The notes below the pieces were generated by a model. That model was not told the origin of the DNA and made no database searches. It saw nothing but the letters and a program-made list of their open reading frames with translations. A stretch of 64,000 nt of DNA, taken from the NCBI RefSeq assembly GCF_026000435.1, contig NZ_AP026763.1, forward strand, positions 744,001 to 808,000. Direction: 5' to 3'. Positions 49,094-58,426 of this stretch are shown here, piece by piece. The position numbers were made by a program, and so were the translations under genes. The DNA is from Vibrio sp. STUT-A11. Lineage in GTDB: Bacteria; Pseudomonadota; Gammaproteobacteria; Enterobacterales; Vibrionaceae. How positions within the stretch are numbered: position 1 is the first letter of the stretch; each line of letters opens with the position of its first letter.

Positions 49094-50299
49094 ATGCAAA
49101 AGTTAACGATTCTTGGTGCAACAGGCTCAATTGGTGCAAGTACACTTAAAGTGGTCGAACAGAATCCAGAGCTATTTTCTGTTGTTGCGCTTGCAGCAGG
49201 CACTAACGTTGAAAAGATGGCGGCACTTTGTCGTCAATGGCAACCTAAATACGCGGTAATGGCGGATAAGTCTGCAGCAGTTGCACTGAAATCTGAACTT
49301 TGTTCATGCGCACCAGATACAGAAGTGCTGGGTGGTGTTGACGCCCTTTGCCATGTTGCGTCATTAGACGAAGTTGATAGCGTCATGGCAGCAATTGTTG
49401 GTGCTGCTGGTTTATTACCTACGATGGCAGCGGTAAAAGCAGGTAAACGAGTGTTACTGGCCAACAAAGAAGCACTGGTCATGTCAGGGCAGCTATTTAT
49501 TGATGCCGTTGAGAAGTACGGTGCCGAGTTACTTCCTGTCGATAGCGAACATAATGCGATTTTCCAGTGTTTACCAGAGCAAGTTCAAACCAGTCTGGGT
49601 CGATGTCATTTAGACGAGCATGGGATTTCTCATATTTTGCTGACAGGCTCTGGTGGACCATTCCGTTACACTGATATTGCTGAATTAGAACACGTGACGC
49701 CAGCACAAGCTATTGCTCACCCGAATTGGTCTATGGGGCCAAAAATCTCAGTTGACTCTGCAACAATGATGAATAAAGGCTTGGAGTACATTGAGGCTAA
49801 ATGGCTATTTAACGCGACACGTGAGCAGCTTAAAGTGATTATTCATCCGCAGTCAGTGATTCATTCCATGGTGCAGTATCGTGATGGCTCAGTATTAGCC
49901 CAAATGGGTGAACCCGACATGGCAACGCCAATTGCCTTGACCATGTCATACCCGTCTCGAGTCAATGCCGGGGTTAAACCACTTGACTTTACACAGGTTG
50001 GAGAGCTGACTTTCTTGCAGCCTGACTTTGCACGCTACCCATGTCTGAAACTGGCGATTGACGCTTGCTACGAAGGCCAACATGCGACAACGACTCTTAA
50101 TGCTGCGAATGAAGTTGCTGTTGATGCGTTTCTAAATAATCGTCTAGGTTTTACTGACATAGCTCGCATCAATGCGTCGGTGTTGAATAAAATCGGTGCG
50201 AGCTGCAAAGCTGATAGTGTGAATAGCTTGGAAAGCTTGTTAGAGCTAGATAGAATGGCAAGAACTATCGCCCTTGAATTGATATGCGAGCGTGGCTAA
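49094..50299 (+). CDS. ispC: 1-deoxy-D-xylulose 5-phosphate reductoisomerase
   Basis: This enzyme (also dxr) converts DXP to MEP in isoprenoid synthesis. The protein is 401 residues. NADPH site: LTILGATGSIGASTL at the N-terminus. Metal/substrate site: LLPVDSEHNAIFQCL and TGSGGPFR. Also MGPKISVDSATMMNKGLE. Its product pathway feeds uppS upstream. The stop overlaps rseP by one base (TAATG). Confidence 0.97.
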   Translation: MQKLTILGATGSIGASTLKVVEQNPELFSVVALAAGTNVEKMAALCRQWQPKYAVMADKSAAVALKSELCSCAPDTEVLGGVDALCHVASLDEVDSVMAAIVGAAGLLPTMAAVKAGKRVLLANKEALVMSGQLFIDAVEKYGAELLPVDSEHNAIFQCLPEQVQTSLGRCHLDEHGISHILLTGSGGPFRYTDIAELEHVTPAQAIAHPNWSMGPKISVDSATMMNKGLEYIEAKWLFNATREQLKVIIHPQSVIHSMVQYRDGSVLAQMGEPDMATPIALTMSYPSRVNAGVKPLDFTQVGELTFLQPDFARYPCLKLAIDACYEGQHATTTLNAANEVAVDAFLNNRLGFTDIARINASVLNKIGASCKADSVNSLESLLELDRMARTIALELICERG

Positions 50300-51657
50300 T
50301 GACTGGTATTTTGTGGAATCTCGTTTCTTTTATCGTTGCACTTGGCATTCTTGTGGCTGTGCACGAGTTTGGTCACTTTTGGGTTGCGCGTCGTTGCGGC
50401 GTTAAAGTTGAAAAGTTCTCAATCGGTTTTGGTAAGTCGATCTGGAACAAGATGGGCAAAGACGGAACCGAGTACAGCATCTCGATGATTCCTCTTGGTG
50501 GCTATGTCAAAATGGTGGATAGCCGTGTAGATGATGTTCCCCCACAGGAAAAGCACTTAGCTTTTGACCAAAAACCACTTTGGAAGCGCACCTCAATCGT
50601 TGCTGCTGGCCCCATCTTTAACTTCTTATTTGCTATCTTCGCTTATTGGTTGGTTTTCCTCATTGGTGTGCCTGCTGTTAAGCCTGTGGTTGGTGACATT
50701 ACGCCCAACTCGATTGTTGCCGAGGCAGGAATTGAATCTGGGATGGAACTAAAAGCGATCTCAGGTATCAAAACTCCGGACTGGGAATCCGTCAATATGG
50801 GATTGATTTCTCACATTGGTGATGATTTGATGACGGTAACCGTAGCATCAAACGATGAAATCGGCTCTGAGGTGACAAAAACGCTCGACCTTCGAGACTG
50901 GCAGTTTGACCCGGAAACTGAGTCTGCGATGCACTCGCTGGGTTTTAAACCTTACACTCCTGAGATTTATACAACTATCCAGCAAGTTACGGAAGGCGGA
51001 GCTGCTGAGAATGCTGGTGTATTGCCAGGAGACGAAATTGTTGAGATTGCTGGTAAAGCGGTGGCCGTTTGGGATGATGTGGTAGAGGCTGTTCGCTCTA
51101 ATCCAAATACTCCAATCGAGTTGACCGTACTACGTGACGGTTATCACCAGTCATTAACATTGACCCCGGGTAGTCGTGAGTTGGCTAACAAAGAAGTGAT
51201 TGGCTTCGCGGGCATTGCCCCTGAAGTCGCAGAATGGCCAGAAAGTTATCGCTTCGATTTACAGTTTGGTGTATTCGAATCAATTGGCAAAGCAATTGAT
51301 AAAACGGGTCAAGTTGTCGGACTTACCGTCAGCATGCTTAAAAAGCTGATAGTAGGTGACGTTGGCCTGAACAATCTCAGTGGCCCTATTTCGATTGCGA
51401 AAGGGGCTGGGGCGACAGCAGACTATGGTCTGGTCTATTTTTTAGGTTTTCTCGCTCTAATTAGTGTTAACCTAGGTATTATTAATCTCGTACCTTTACC
51501 AATGTTGGATGGTGGTCATTTGTTGTTTTTTGCAATTGAAGCCGTTATTCGACGCCCAGTTCCAGAGAGAATACAGGAAATGGGGTACCGAATTGGTGGT
51601 GCGATCATCTTCTCGCTCATGGCGTTAGCGCTATTTAATGATTTTACTCGTCTGTGA
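50299..51657 (+). CDS. rseP: Site-2 protease RseP (sigma-E regulator protease)
   Basis: This intramembrane zinc metalloprotease cuts RseA in the sigma-E pathway. The protein is 452 residues from ATG 50299. Zinc motif HEFGH has His22, Glu23 and His26 in the first membrane helix. Two periplasmic PDZ domains span about 115-310 (second one ITTIQQVTEGGAAENAGVLPGDEIVEIAG). The third zinc ligand region is PLPMLDGGHLL near 400. It lies between ispC and bamA as in E. coli. Confidence 0.96.
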   Translation: MTGILWNLVSFIVALGILVAVHEFGHFWVARRCGVKVEKFSIGFGKSIWNKMGKDGTEYSISMIPLGGYVKMVDSRVDDVPPQEKHLAFDQKPLWKRTSIVAAGPIFNFLFAIFAYWLVFLIGVPAVKPVVGDITPNSIVAEAGIESGMELKAISGIKTPDWESVNMGLISHIGDDLMTVTVASNDEIGSEVTKTLDLRDWQFDPETESAMHSLGFKPYTPEIYTTIQQVTEGGAAENAGVLPGDEIVEIAGKAVAVWDDVVEAVRSNPNTPIELTVLRDGYHQSLTLTPGSRELANKEVIGFAGIAPEVAEWPESYRFDLQFGVFESIGKAIDKTGQVVGLTVSMLKKLIVGDVGLNNLSGPISIAKGAGATADYGLVYFLGFLALISVNLGIINLVPLPMLDGGHLLFFAIEAVIRRPVPERIQEMGYRIGGAIIFSLMALALFNDFTRL

Positions 51658-51700
51658 GAGTTCAGAGACAAAGCAGTAGCAAGGAATAATTAGAACAAGT

Positions 51701-54115
51701 ATGGCGATTAAGCGAATTCTATTTGCAAGTTTACTGGCGACCAGTGTGTCTGCAAATGGAGCAGAGAACTTCGTAGTTCAAGATATTGAAATCGATGGAT
51801 TGCAGCGTGTTGCACTAGGTGCTGCGTTGCTGAAAATGCCTGTGCGCGTCGGTGATACCATTGGCCAAGGCGATGTTGCAGAAATTATCCGCGCACTGTA
51901 CGCATCTGGTAACTTTGAAGATGTGAGAGTACTGCGTGATGGTGAGGTGCTTGTTGTTCAAGTCAAAGAGCGTCCGACCATTGCAAGCATCTCATTTTCA
52001 GGTAACAAAGCGATCAAGGACGAGCAGCTACAAGAAAACCTGAACGCATCAGGTATTCGTGAAGGTGAAGCGCTTGACCGTACAACCCTGAGCAATATTG
52101 AGAAAGGCTTGGAAGACTTTTACTACAGCGTGGGTAAATATAACGCGACAGTGAAAGCCGTAGTGACTCCTTTGCCGCGTAACCGTTCCGATCTGAAGTT
52201 TGTCTTTACCGAAGGTGTGTCGGCAAAAATTCAGCAAATCAACTTTATTGGTAATGAAGTCTTTTCTGACGAAGAGCTATTGTCTCGTTTCAACTTGAAT
52301 GTTGACGTGCCTTGGTGGAACTTCCTCGCGGATGAAAAGTACCAAAAGCAAGTACTTGCTGGTGATATTGAAGCACTGAAGTCTTTCTATCTCGATCGTG
52401 GTTATCTGAAATTTAACGTTGATTCAACACAGGTTGCAATCTCTCCTGACAAGAAAGGGGTATATATTACTCTTGGTTTGGAAGAGGGAGAGGTGTACAC
52501 CGTTAAGGACGTAAAATTCCGTGGTGATCTTGTTGGAGAGCAAGACGCGTTCGAAGACATGGTGCCATTTGAAAGCAGTGAAACTTATAATGGTTCGCTG
52601 GTAACATCGATGGAAGAGGGGATTAAACGCGTTCTGGGTGAATCAGGTTACGCTTATCCTCAGGTAAATACCATTCCTGAATTTGACGATGAAAACAACC
52701 AAGTATCGTTAGTGGTTAATGTTGATCCAGGTAATCGAATTTACGTGCGTGATATTCGCTTCACGGGTAACAACTCGACCAAAGATGAAGTGCTTCGTCG
52801 CGAGATGCGTCAGATGGAAGGCAGCTGGTTGAACTCGAAATCGATTGAAACGGGTAAAACTCGTCTGAACCGTCTTGGTTACTTTGAAAACGTTGAAGTA
52901 CAAACTGTTCGTGTACCAGGCAGTGATGACCAGGTTGATCTGGTTTACTCTGTGAAAGAGGCGAACTCCGGTAGCGTGAACTTTGGTGTCGGCTACGGTA
53001 CAGAATCTGGTGTAAGCTTCCAGGTTGGTTTACAACAAGACAACTTCTTAGGTAGTGGTAATCGAGTTGGTATTAACGCCATGATGAACGACTACCAAAA
53101 GAATATCAGCTTGGACTACCGAGACCCATACTGGAACCTCGATGGAGTAAGTTTGGGTGGCAAGATCTTCTATGATGAATTTGAAGCATCTGAAGCAGGT
53201 ATTGTTGACTACACCAACCAAAGTTACGGCGGTAGCCTGACATGGGGTTTCCCGTTCGATGAGCTAAACCGCTTTGAGTTCGGTGTTGGTTACACGCACA
53301 ACAAGATTGGTAACTTATCTCCTTACTTACAGGTAGAGCAATTCTTGCGTGCACAAGCTGACAATATTGATTCAGATGGTTCATTGAACACCAACGATTT
53401 TGATATCAATATCTCTTGGACACGTAACAACCTGAACCGTGGTTACTTCCCGACGGCGGGTAATCACCAACGCGCGTTTTACAAGATGACGGTACCTGGC
53501 TCTGACGTTCAGTATTTCAAAATGCAGTACGATGTTCGTCAATACATGCCACTGACTGAAAAACATGAATTCACGCTCTTGTTCCGTGGTCGTTTAGGGT
53601 ACGGTAACGGCTATGGCGAAACGAATGGTAACGATAACTTGTTCCCATTCTACGAAAACTACTACGCGGGTGGCTTTACATCGCTACGTGGTTTTGGCTC
53701 TAACTCAGTAGGTCCAAAAGCGGTGTACCGTGATTACTCGGGCTCGAACAATGGTGCAGATACTGCAACAGACGATGCCGTAGGTGGTAACGCTGTCGCA
53801 TTAGCAAGCCTTGAGCTGATCGTTCCGACCCCGTTCGCATCGGATGAAGTTAGAAACCAAATTCGTACCAGTATCTTCTTTGATATGGCAAGTGTCTGGG
53901 ATACAGAATTTGACTACCGCAGTTCAGGCGCGGAATATGGTGATAAATACTATTACGACTACTCAGATCCAACCAATTACCGCTCGTCTTACGGTGCGGC
54001 GTTGCAATGGATGTCTCCAATGGGGCCTCTAGTATTCTCACTAGCGAAACCAGTTAAGAAATATGATGGCGATGATGAAGAGTTCTTCACATTCACTATC
54101 GGTCGAACCTTCTAA
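51701..54115 (+). CDS. bamA: Outer membrane protein assembly factor BamA
   Basis: This essential Omp85 protein folds beta-barrel proteins into the outer membrane. The protein is 804 residues: signal peptide of about 20 (ending SANGA), five POTRA domains to about residue 420 (starting FVVQDIEIDGLQRVALGAAL), then a 16-strand barrel with the Omp85 signature YYAGGFTSLRGFGSNSVGP around 650-668. It ends in an aromatic residue (FTIGRTF). It is followed after 13 bases by skp. Confidence 0.97.
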   Translation: MAIKRILFASLLATSVSANGAENFVVQDIEIDGLQRVALGAALLKMPVRVGDTIGQGDVAEIIRALYASGNFEDVRVLRDGEVLVVQVKERPTIASISFSGNKAIKDEQLQENLNASGIREGEALDRTTLSNIEKGLEDFYYSVGKYNATVKAVVTPLPRNRSDLKFVFTEGVSAKIQQINFIGNEVFSDEELLSRFNLNVDVPWWNFLADEKYQKQVLAGDIEALKSFYLDRGYLKFNVDSTQVAISPDKKGVYITLGLEEGEVYTVKDVKFRGDLVGEQDAFEDMVPFESSETYNGSLVTSMEEGIKRVLGESGYAYPQVNTIPEFDDENNQVSLVVNVDPGNRIYVRDIRFTGNNSTKDEVLRREMRQMEGSWLNSKSIETGKTRLNRLGYFENVEVQTVRVPGSDDQVDLVYSVKEANSGSVNFGVGYGTESGVSFQVGLQQDNFLGSGNRVGINAMMNDYQKNISLDYRDPYWNLDGVSLGGKIFYDEFEASEAGIVDYTNQSYGGSLTWGFPFDELNRFEFGVGYTHNKIGNLSPYLQVEQFLRAQADNIDSDGSLNTNDFDINISWTRNNLNRGYFPTAGNHQRAFYKMTVPGSDVQYFKMQYDVRQYMPLTEKHEFTLLFRGRLGYGNGYGETNGNDNLFPFYENYYAGGFTSLRGFGSNSVGPKAVYRDYSGSNNGADTATDDAVGGNAVALASLELIVPTPFASDEVRNQIRTSIFFDMASVWDTEFDYRSSGAEYGDKYYYDYSDPTNYRSSYGAALQWMSPMGPLVFSLAKPVKKYDGDDEEFFTFTIGRTF

Positions 54116-54128
54116 AGAGGAAAATATT

Positions 54129-54638
54129 TTGAATAAAATGATCAAAGCGGCTGGGATTGGCCTTCTTGTACTTGGCTCATCAATGTTTGCAAACGCTGCA
54201 GAAGCGGCGCAAAAAATTGCTTACGTAAACACTGGTCAAGTTTTTCAAGCACTTCCTCAGCGTGAAGTTGTTTTGCAAAAAATGCAGAAAGATTTTAAAG
54301 GTAAAGCCGACGAGCTTAAGAAAATTCAATCTCAAGCGAAAACAAAAATTGAGAAGCTACAACGTGATGGTGAGCTTCTAAGTCAAGATGAAATTGAAAA
54401 ACTACGTATCGATATTGCAAAGCTAGACAGCGAGTACAAAGTGAAAGCTCAGGCTTTAGACAAAGCAAGCGCTCGTCGTGAAGCGGAAGAAAAAGCTAAG
54501 CTATTTAAAACGATTCAAGACGCTGTGGCAAAAGTCGCTAAGAACAAAGGTTACGATATGGTAATTGATAGCTCTATGCTTCAATTTGCTAAGCCAGAAT
54601 ACAACATCTCTGAAGACGTAATTAAAGCTTTAAAATAA
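54129..54638 (+). CDS. skp: Periplasmic chaperone Skp (OmpH)
   Basis: This trimeric chaperone carries unfolded outer-membrane proteins to BAM. The protein is 169 residues from TTG 54129, which fits AGAGG about nine bases upstream; the ATG at 54138 is an alternative. Signal peptide NKMIKAAGIGLLVLGSSMFANA is followed by KIAYVNTGQVFQALPQ and a long charged coiled-coil tentacle (KMQKDFKGKADELKKIQSQA onward). The frame open from 54063 overlaps bamA and is not used. Confidence 0.93.
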   Translation: MNKMIKAAGIGLLVLGSSMFANAAEAAQKIAYVNTGQVFQALPQREVVLQKMQKDFKGKADELKKIQSQAKTKIEKLQRDGELLSQDEIEKLRIDIAKLDSEYKVKAQALDKASARREAEEKAKLFKTIQDAVAKVAKNKGYDMVIDSSMLQFAKPEYNISEDVIKALK

Positions 54639-54644
54639 GAAGTT

Positions 54645-55676
54645 ATGAAAACATTAACATTAGCCGAGTTGGCAACCATTACTGGTGGCGAATTATTTGG
54701 TGATGACACACTTGTTGTTAACCGTGTTGCTCCAATGGATAAAGCACAAGAAGGTGATGTGACCTTCTTGTCTAACCCAAAGTACGCAAAGCATCTGTCT
54801 GACTGCAAAGCCACTGTCGTGATGGTGAAAGCTGAACATAAAGATAAGTGCGTAGGCAATGCGCTAGTAGTTGCGGATCCTTATGTTGCTTTTGCACATG
54901 TTGTCCAGGCAATGGACACAACACCAAAACCAGCACAAGACATTGCACCAAGTGCCGTGATTGCAGCCAATGTTAAGATGGGTAAGCACGTTGCAGTTGG
55001 AGCAAACGCCGTGATTGAAACGGGCGTAGAACTTGGCGACAACGTGATGGTTGGTGCAGGTTGCTTTATCGGTAAAAACGCTAAGCTGGGTAATAACACC
55101 AAGCTTTGGGCTAATGTAACTATCTATCATGAAGTTTCGCTGGGCGATGATTGTTTGGTCCAGTCTGGCACTGTGATCGGCTCTGACGGTTTTGGTTACG
55201 CAAATGACAAAGGCGAGTGGATTAAAATCCCTCAGCTTGGTTCTGTGCGTATCGGGAACCGTGTTGAGATCGGCGCATGTACGACCATTGACCGTGGTGC
55301 ATTAGAAGATACGGTTATTGAAGACAACGTGATTCTGGATAACCAGCTTCAAATCGCTCACAACGTTCACATCGGATATGGTACCGTGATGCCAGGTGGT
55401 ACTATTGTGGCGGGCAGTACTACAATTGGTAAGTACTGTCAGATCGGCGGTGCGTCGGTTCTTAACGGCCACATCACCATTGCAGATGGTGTTGCTATCA
55501 CCGGTATGAGCATGGTAATGCGCGGTATCGAAGAAAAAGGCATTTACTCATCGGGTATTCCACTACAGACGAACAAGGAATGGCGTAAAACCGTGACCCG
55601 AGTTCACCGTATTGACGAGATGAATAAACGTTTGAAAGCCGTTGAGAAACTGCTGGAACCAAAAGAAGAATCTTAG
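54645..55676 (+). CDS. lpxD: UDP-3-O-(3-hydroxyacyl)glucosamine N-acyltransferase
   Basis: This is the third enzyme of lipid A synthesis. The protein is 343 residues: an N-terminal uridine-binding domain (TLAELATITGGELFGDD...FLSNPKYAK) and a left-handed beta-helix of hexapeptide repeats from about 105 to 300. Catalytic histidine region: NQLQIAHNVHIGYG near 240. It lies 6 bases after skp. A terminator and a dispersed repeat separate it from fabZ. Confidence 0.97.
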   Translation: MKTLTLAELATITGGELFGDDTLVVNRVAPMDKAQEGDVTFLSNPKYAKHLSDCKATVVMVKAEHKDKCVGNALVVADPYVAFAHVVQAMDTTPKPAQDIAPSAVIAANVKMGKHVAVGANAVIETGVELGDNVMVGAGCFIGKNAKLGNNTKLWANVTIYHEVSLGDDCLVQSGTVIGSDGFGYANDKGEWIKIPQLGSVRIGNRVEIGACTTIDRGALEDTVIEDNVILDNQLQIAHNVHIGYGTVMPGGTIVAGSTTIGKYCQIGGASVLNGHITIADGVAITGMSMVMRGIEEKGIYSSGIPLQTNKEWRKTVTRVHRIDEMNKRLKAVEKLLEPKEES

Positions 55677-55691
55677 TTCCACATTCTGAAC

Positions 55692-55720
55692 AAAGACTCG
55701 CGAAATGCGAGTCTTTTTCT
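55692..55720 (+). terminator. Intrinsic terminator after lpxD
   Basis: AAAGACTCGC pairs with GCGAGTCTTT around GAAAT, followed by TTC. It implies that fabZ-lpxA has a promoter of its own within 55721-55924. Confidence 0.75.
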
Positions 55721-55748
55721 TCTATAATGACGCGCTATGAGTATATTA

Positions 55749-55824
55749 AATACCAATCACAGTAAGTAAGTGATCGAGCGTTTTGGCAAGCGAGAATAAG
55801 CACTTATTTACTACGATTGGTATA
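55749..55824. repeat. Dispersed ATACCAATC.../...GATTGGTAT element
   Basis: The arms ATACCAATC (55750-55758) and GATTGGTAT (55815-55823) are perfect inverses, extended by GTAAGTAAGTG and CACTTATTTAC. It is about 76 bases, a compact hairpin-forming element. It shares its ends with the longer element at 28743-28916. Confidence 0.7.
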
Positions 55825-55924
55825 ACATCAAGCTGGTATACACTTTGCCGGAATTTTCCGATTTTGCGGCTATTATCGTAGCCTGACCACCTTGGTTATA
55901 AAGAATTTATATAGGAATACGACT

Positions 55925-56377
55925 TTGACTACTGAAAAGAAAACGATGAACATCTCTGAGATTCAAGAGCTTTTACCTCATCGCTACCCATTCTTATTGA
56001 TCGACCGTGTGACGGACTTCCAAGAAGAGAAGTACCTTCATGCGATTAAAAATGTGTCGGTTAACGAACCTCAGTTCACAGGTCATTTTCCTCAACTACC
56101 CGTATTCCCTGGTGTTTTGATTCTGGAAGCGATGGCTCAGGCTACCGGACTATTGGCATTTAAATCATTTGGTGCACCAACAGAGAATGAACTGTACTAC
56201 TTTGCTAGCGTTGACGGCGCAAAATTTCGTAAACCCGTCGTACCTGGTGACCAACTGGTCATTGAAGTTGAATTTCTGAAAGAGCGTCGTGGTATTGCTG
56301 CATTTCGGGGTGTGGCAAAAGTTGACGGCGAAGTAGTATGTTCAGCAGAACTGAAGTGTGCTCGTCGAGAGTTTTAA
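55925..56377 (+). CDS. fabZ: (3R)-hydroxyacyl-ACP dehydratase FabZ
   Basis: This hot-dog-fold enzyme dehydrates 3-hydroxyacyl-ACP in fatty acid synthesis. The protein is 150 residues. I chose TTG 55925, with AGGAA eight bases upstream, giving TTEKKTMNISEIQELLPHRYP; ATG 55946 is the alternative. Catalytic His and Glu lie in GHFPQLPVFPGVLILEAMAQ. The stop is one base from the lpxA ATG, so both are tightly coupled. Confidence 0.96.
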   Translation: MTTEKKTMNISEIQELLPHRYPFLLIDRVTDFQEEKYLHAIKNVSVNEPQFTGHFPQLPVFPGVLILEAMAQATGLLAFKSFGAPTENELYYFASVDGAKFRKPVVPGDQLVIEVEFLKERRGIAAFRGVAKVDGEVVCSAELKCARREF

Positions 56378-56378
56378 T

Positions 56379-57167
56379 ATGATTCATGAAACCGCGAAAA
56401 TCCACCCTGCCGCGGTGGTAGAAGAAGGTGCCAAAATTGGCGCTAATGTGACTGTTGGTCCATTCACTTACATTACCTCAACGGTTGAAATCGGTGAAGG
56501 TACAGAAGTCATGTCTCACGTTGTCATTAAAGGCCATACTACCATTGGTAAAGATAACCGTATTTTTCCACATGCTGTGATTGGTGAAGAAAACCAAGAC
56601 AAGAAGTATGGCGGCGAAGATACCACGGTGGTGATTGGTGACCGCAATGTGATTCGCGAAGCGGTTCAGGTTCATCGTGGCACAGTCCAAGATAAAGCAA
56701 CCACGGTTATCGGTGACGACAACCTGTTGTGTGTGAATGCTCATATCGCGCACGACGTGGTGGTGGGCAATCACACTCACATCGGTAACAACTCGATTTT
56801 GGGTGGTCACGTGACGGTTGATGACTACGCTGGTGTTATGGCGCTTTCGGCAATTCACCCGTTCTGTACTGTCGGTGCATACGCTTATGTTGGTGGCTGT
56901 TCTGCTGTTGTACAGGACGTTCCAGCTTATGTGCTTGCACAAGGTAACCACGCTACACCATTTGGTTTGAACTTAGTTGGCCTGAAGCGCAACGGTTTCG
57001 AAAAGCCAGAAATTCGTGCACTGCAAAAAGCGTACAAAGAAATTTACCGTTCTGGTAAAACGCTGGAAGAAGTGAAACCTGTGTTGGCTGAAATGGCACA
57101 AGAGTTTCCAGCTGTGAAACGTTTCTGTGACCTTCTGGAAACCACGGAACGTGGTATCATTCGTTAA
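56379..57167 (+). CDS. lpxA: UDP-N-acetylglucosamine O-acyltransferase
   Basis: This is the first enzyme of lipid A synthesis. The protein is 262 residues, IHETAKIHPAAVVEEGAKIG at the N-terminus, with beta-helix hexapeptide repeats to about 190 and a helical C-terminus. The catalytic histidine is in NAHIAHDVVVGNHTHIGNN. ATG 56379 directly follows the fabZ stop. A hairpin terminator follows the gene. Confidence 0.97.
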   Translation: MIHETAKIHPAAVVEEGAKIGANVTVGPFTYITSTVEIGEGTEVMSHVVIKGHTTIGKDNRIFPHAVIGEENQDKKYGGEDTTVVIGDRNVIREAVQVHRGTVQDKATTVIGDDNLLCVNAHIAHDVVVGNHTHIGNNSILGGHVTVDDYAGVMALSAIHPFCTVGAYAYVGGCSAVVQDVPAYVLAQGNHATPFGLNLVGLKRNGFEKPEIRALQKAYKEIYRSGKTLEEVKPVLAEMAQEFPAVKRFCDLLETTERGIIR

Positions 57168-57190
57168 TTCACGGATGTTCAAATAAATTG

Positions 57191-57225
57191 AAAAGATCGC
57201 GCCTGAATTAGGCTGCGATCTTTTT
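57191..57225 (+). terminator. Hairpin between lpxA and lpxB
   Basis: AAAGATCGC pairs with GCGATCTTT. GCCT and AGGC extend the inside of the loop, and TTTTTGTG follows. Confidence 0.75.
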
Positions 57226-57278
57226 GTGTTTTATGGATAGGGAATTACCTTATCCATAGTACATAGGGCGGGAACGAT

Positions 57279-58418
57279 ATGGAAAAACCATTACGTATTG
57301 GCATCATTGCCGGAGAACTTTCCGGTGATACTCTGGGTGAAGGCTTTATCAAAGCAGTTAAAGATCAATATCCAAACGCGGAGTTTGTCGGTATTGGCGG
57401 CCCTAAAATGATCGCTCAAGGCTGTGAATCACTCTTCGATATGGAAGAGCTGGCGGTAATGGGCCTGGTTGAAGTTCTGGGACGCCTACCTCGCTTGCTA
57501 AAAGTCAAAGCAGAGTTAGTTAAGTACTTCACTCAAAATCCACCCGATGTCTTTGTCGGTATTGATGCGCCGGATTTCAATTTACGACTGGAGTTGGACC
57601 TAAAGCAAGCCGGGATCAAAACGGTTCATTATGTCAGTCCTTCTGTCTGGGCATGGCGTCAAAAGCGTATTTTTAAGATCGAAGCCGCGACGAATCTGGT
57701 TTTGGCCTTTCTTCCGTTCGAAAAAGCGTTTTACGATAAGTTTAATGTGCCATGTGAATTTATTGGTCACACGTTGGCCGATGCTATTTCACTTAGTTCC
57801 GAGCAAGCACCAGCAAGAGAACTGCTGGGTTTAGAGCAAGATAAAAAATGGTTAGCTGTACTGCCTGGCAGTCGTGGTAGTGAATTGAAAATGCTATCGC
57901 AGCCGTTTATTGAAACCTGTAAATTACTGCATCAGAAATACCCGGCTTTGGGTTTTGTGGTTGCACTTGTGAATCAGAAGCGTCGTGAGCAATTTGAGCA
58001 AGCGTGGAAACAACATGCGCCCGAATTGGACTTTAAGCTGGTGGATGATACTGCACGTAACGTGATTACTGCCTCTGATGCGGTCATGCTGGCATCTGGT
58101 ACGGTTGCACTGGAATGTATGCTGCTAAAACGTCCTATGGTTGTCGGTTATCGTGTTAATGCATTAACGGCATTTTTGGCTAAACGTCTGCTGAAGACCA
58201 AATACGTATCACTACCCAACATTCTTGCCGATGACGAGCTGGTAAAAGAATATTTACAGGACGAATGTACAGCAGAAAACCTTTTTGAAGAAGTGTCTCG
58301 TCTACTGGAAAGCGATAACAGCGAGATGATCGACAAGTTTACCGAAATGCATCACTGGATACGCAAAGATGCGGACCAACAAGCCGCAAGTGCGGTATTA
58401 AAACTGATTGAAAAATAG
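57279..58418 (+). CDS. lpxB: Lipid-A-disaccharide synthase
   Basis: This GT-B family 19 glycosyltransferase condenses UDP-diacylglucosamine with lipid X. The protein is 379 residues. N-terminal IGIIAGELSGDTLGEGF, HYVSPSVWAWRQKRIFKIE, and the C-terminal ASGTVALECMLLKRPMVVGYRV are family signatures. It is 8 bases upstream of the rnhB start. Confidence 0.97.
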   Translation: MEKPLRIGIIAGELSGDTLGEGFIKAVKDQYPNAEFVGIGGPKMIAQGCESLFDMEELAVMGLVEVLGRLPRLLKVKAELVKYFTQNPPDVFVGIDAPDFNLRLELDLKQAGIKTVHYVSPSVWAWRQKRIFKIEAATNLVLAFLPFEKAFYDKFNVPCEFIGHTLADAISLSSEQAPARELLGLEQDKKWLAVLPGSRGSELKMLSQPFIETCKLLHQKYPALGFVVALVNQKRREQFEQAWKQHAPELDFKLVDDTARNVITASDAVMLASGTVALECMLLKRPMVVGYRVNALTAFLAKRLLKTKYVSLPNILADDELVKEYLQDECTAENLFEEVSRLLESDNSEMIDKFTEMHHWIRKDADQQAASAVLKLIEK

Positions 58419-58426
58419 AGAACCAC

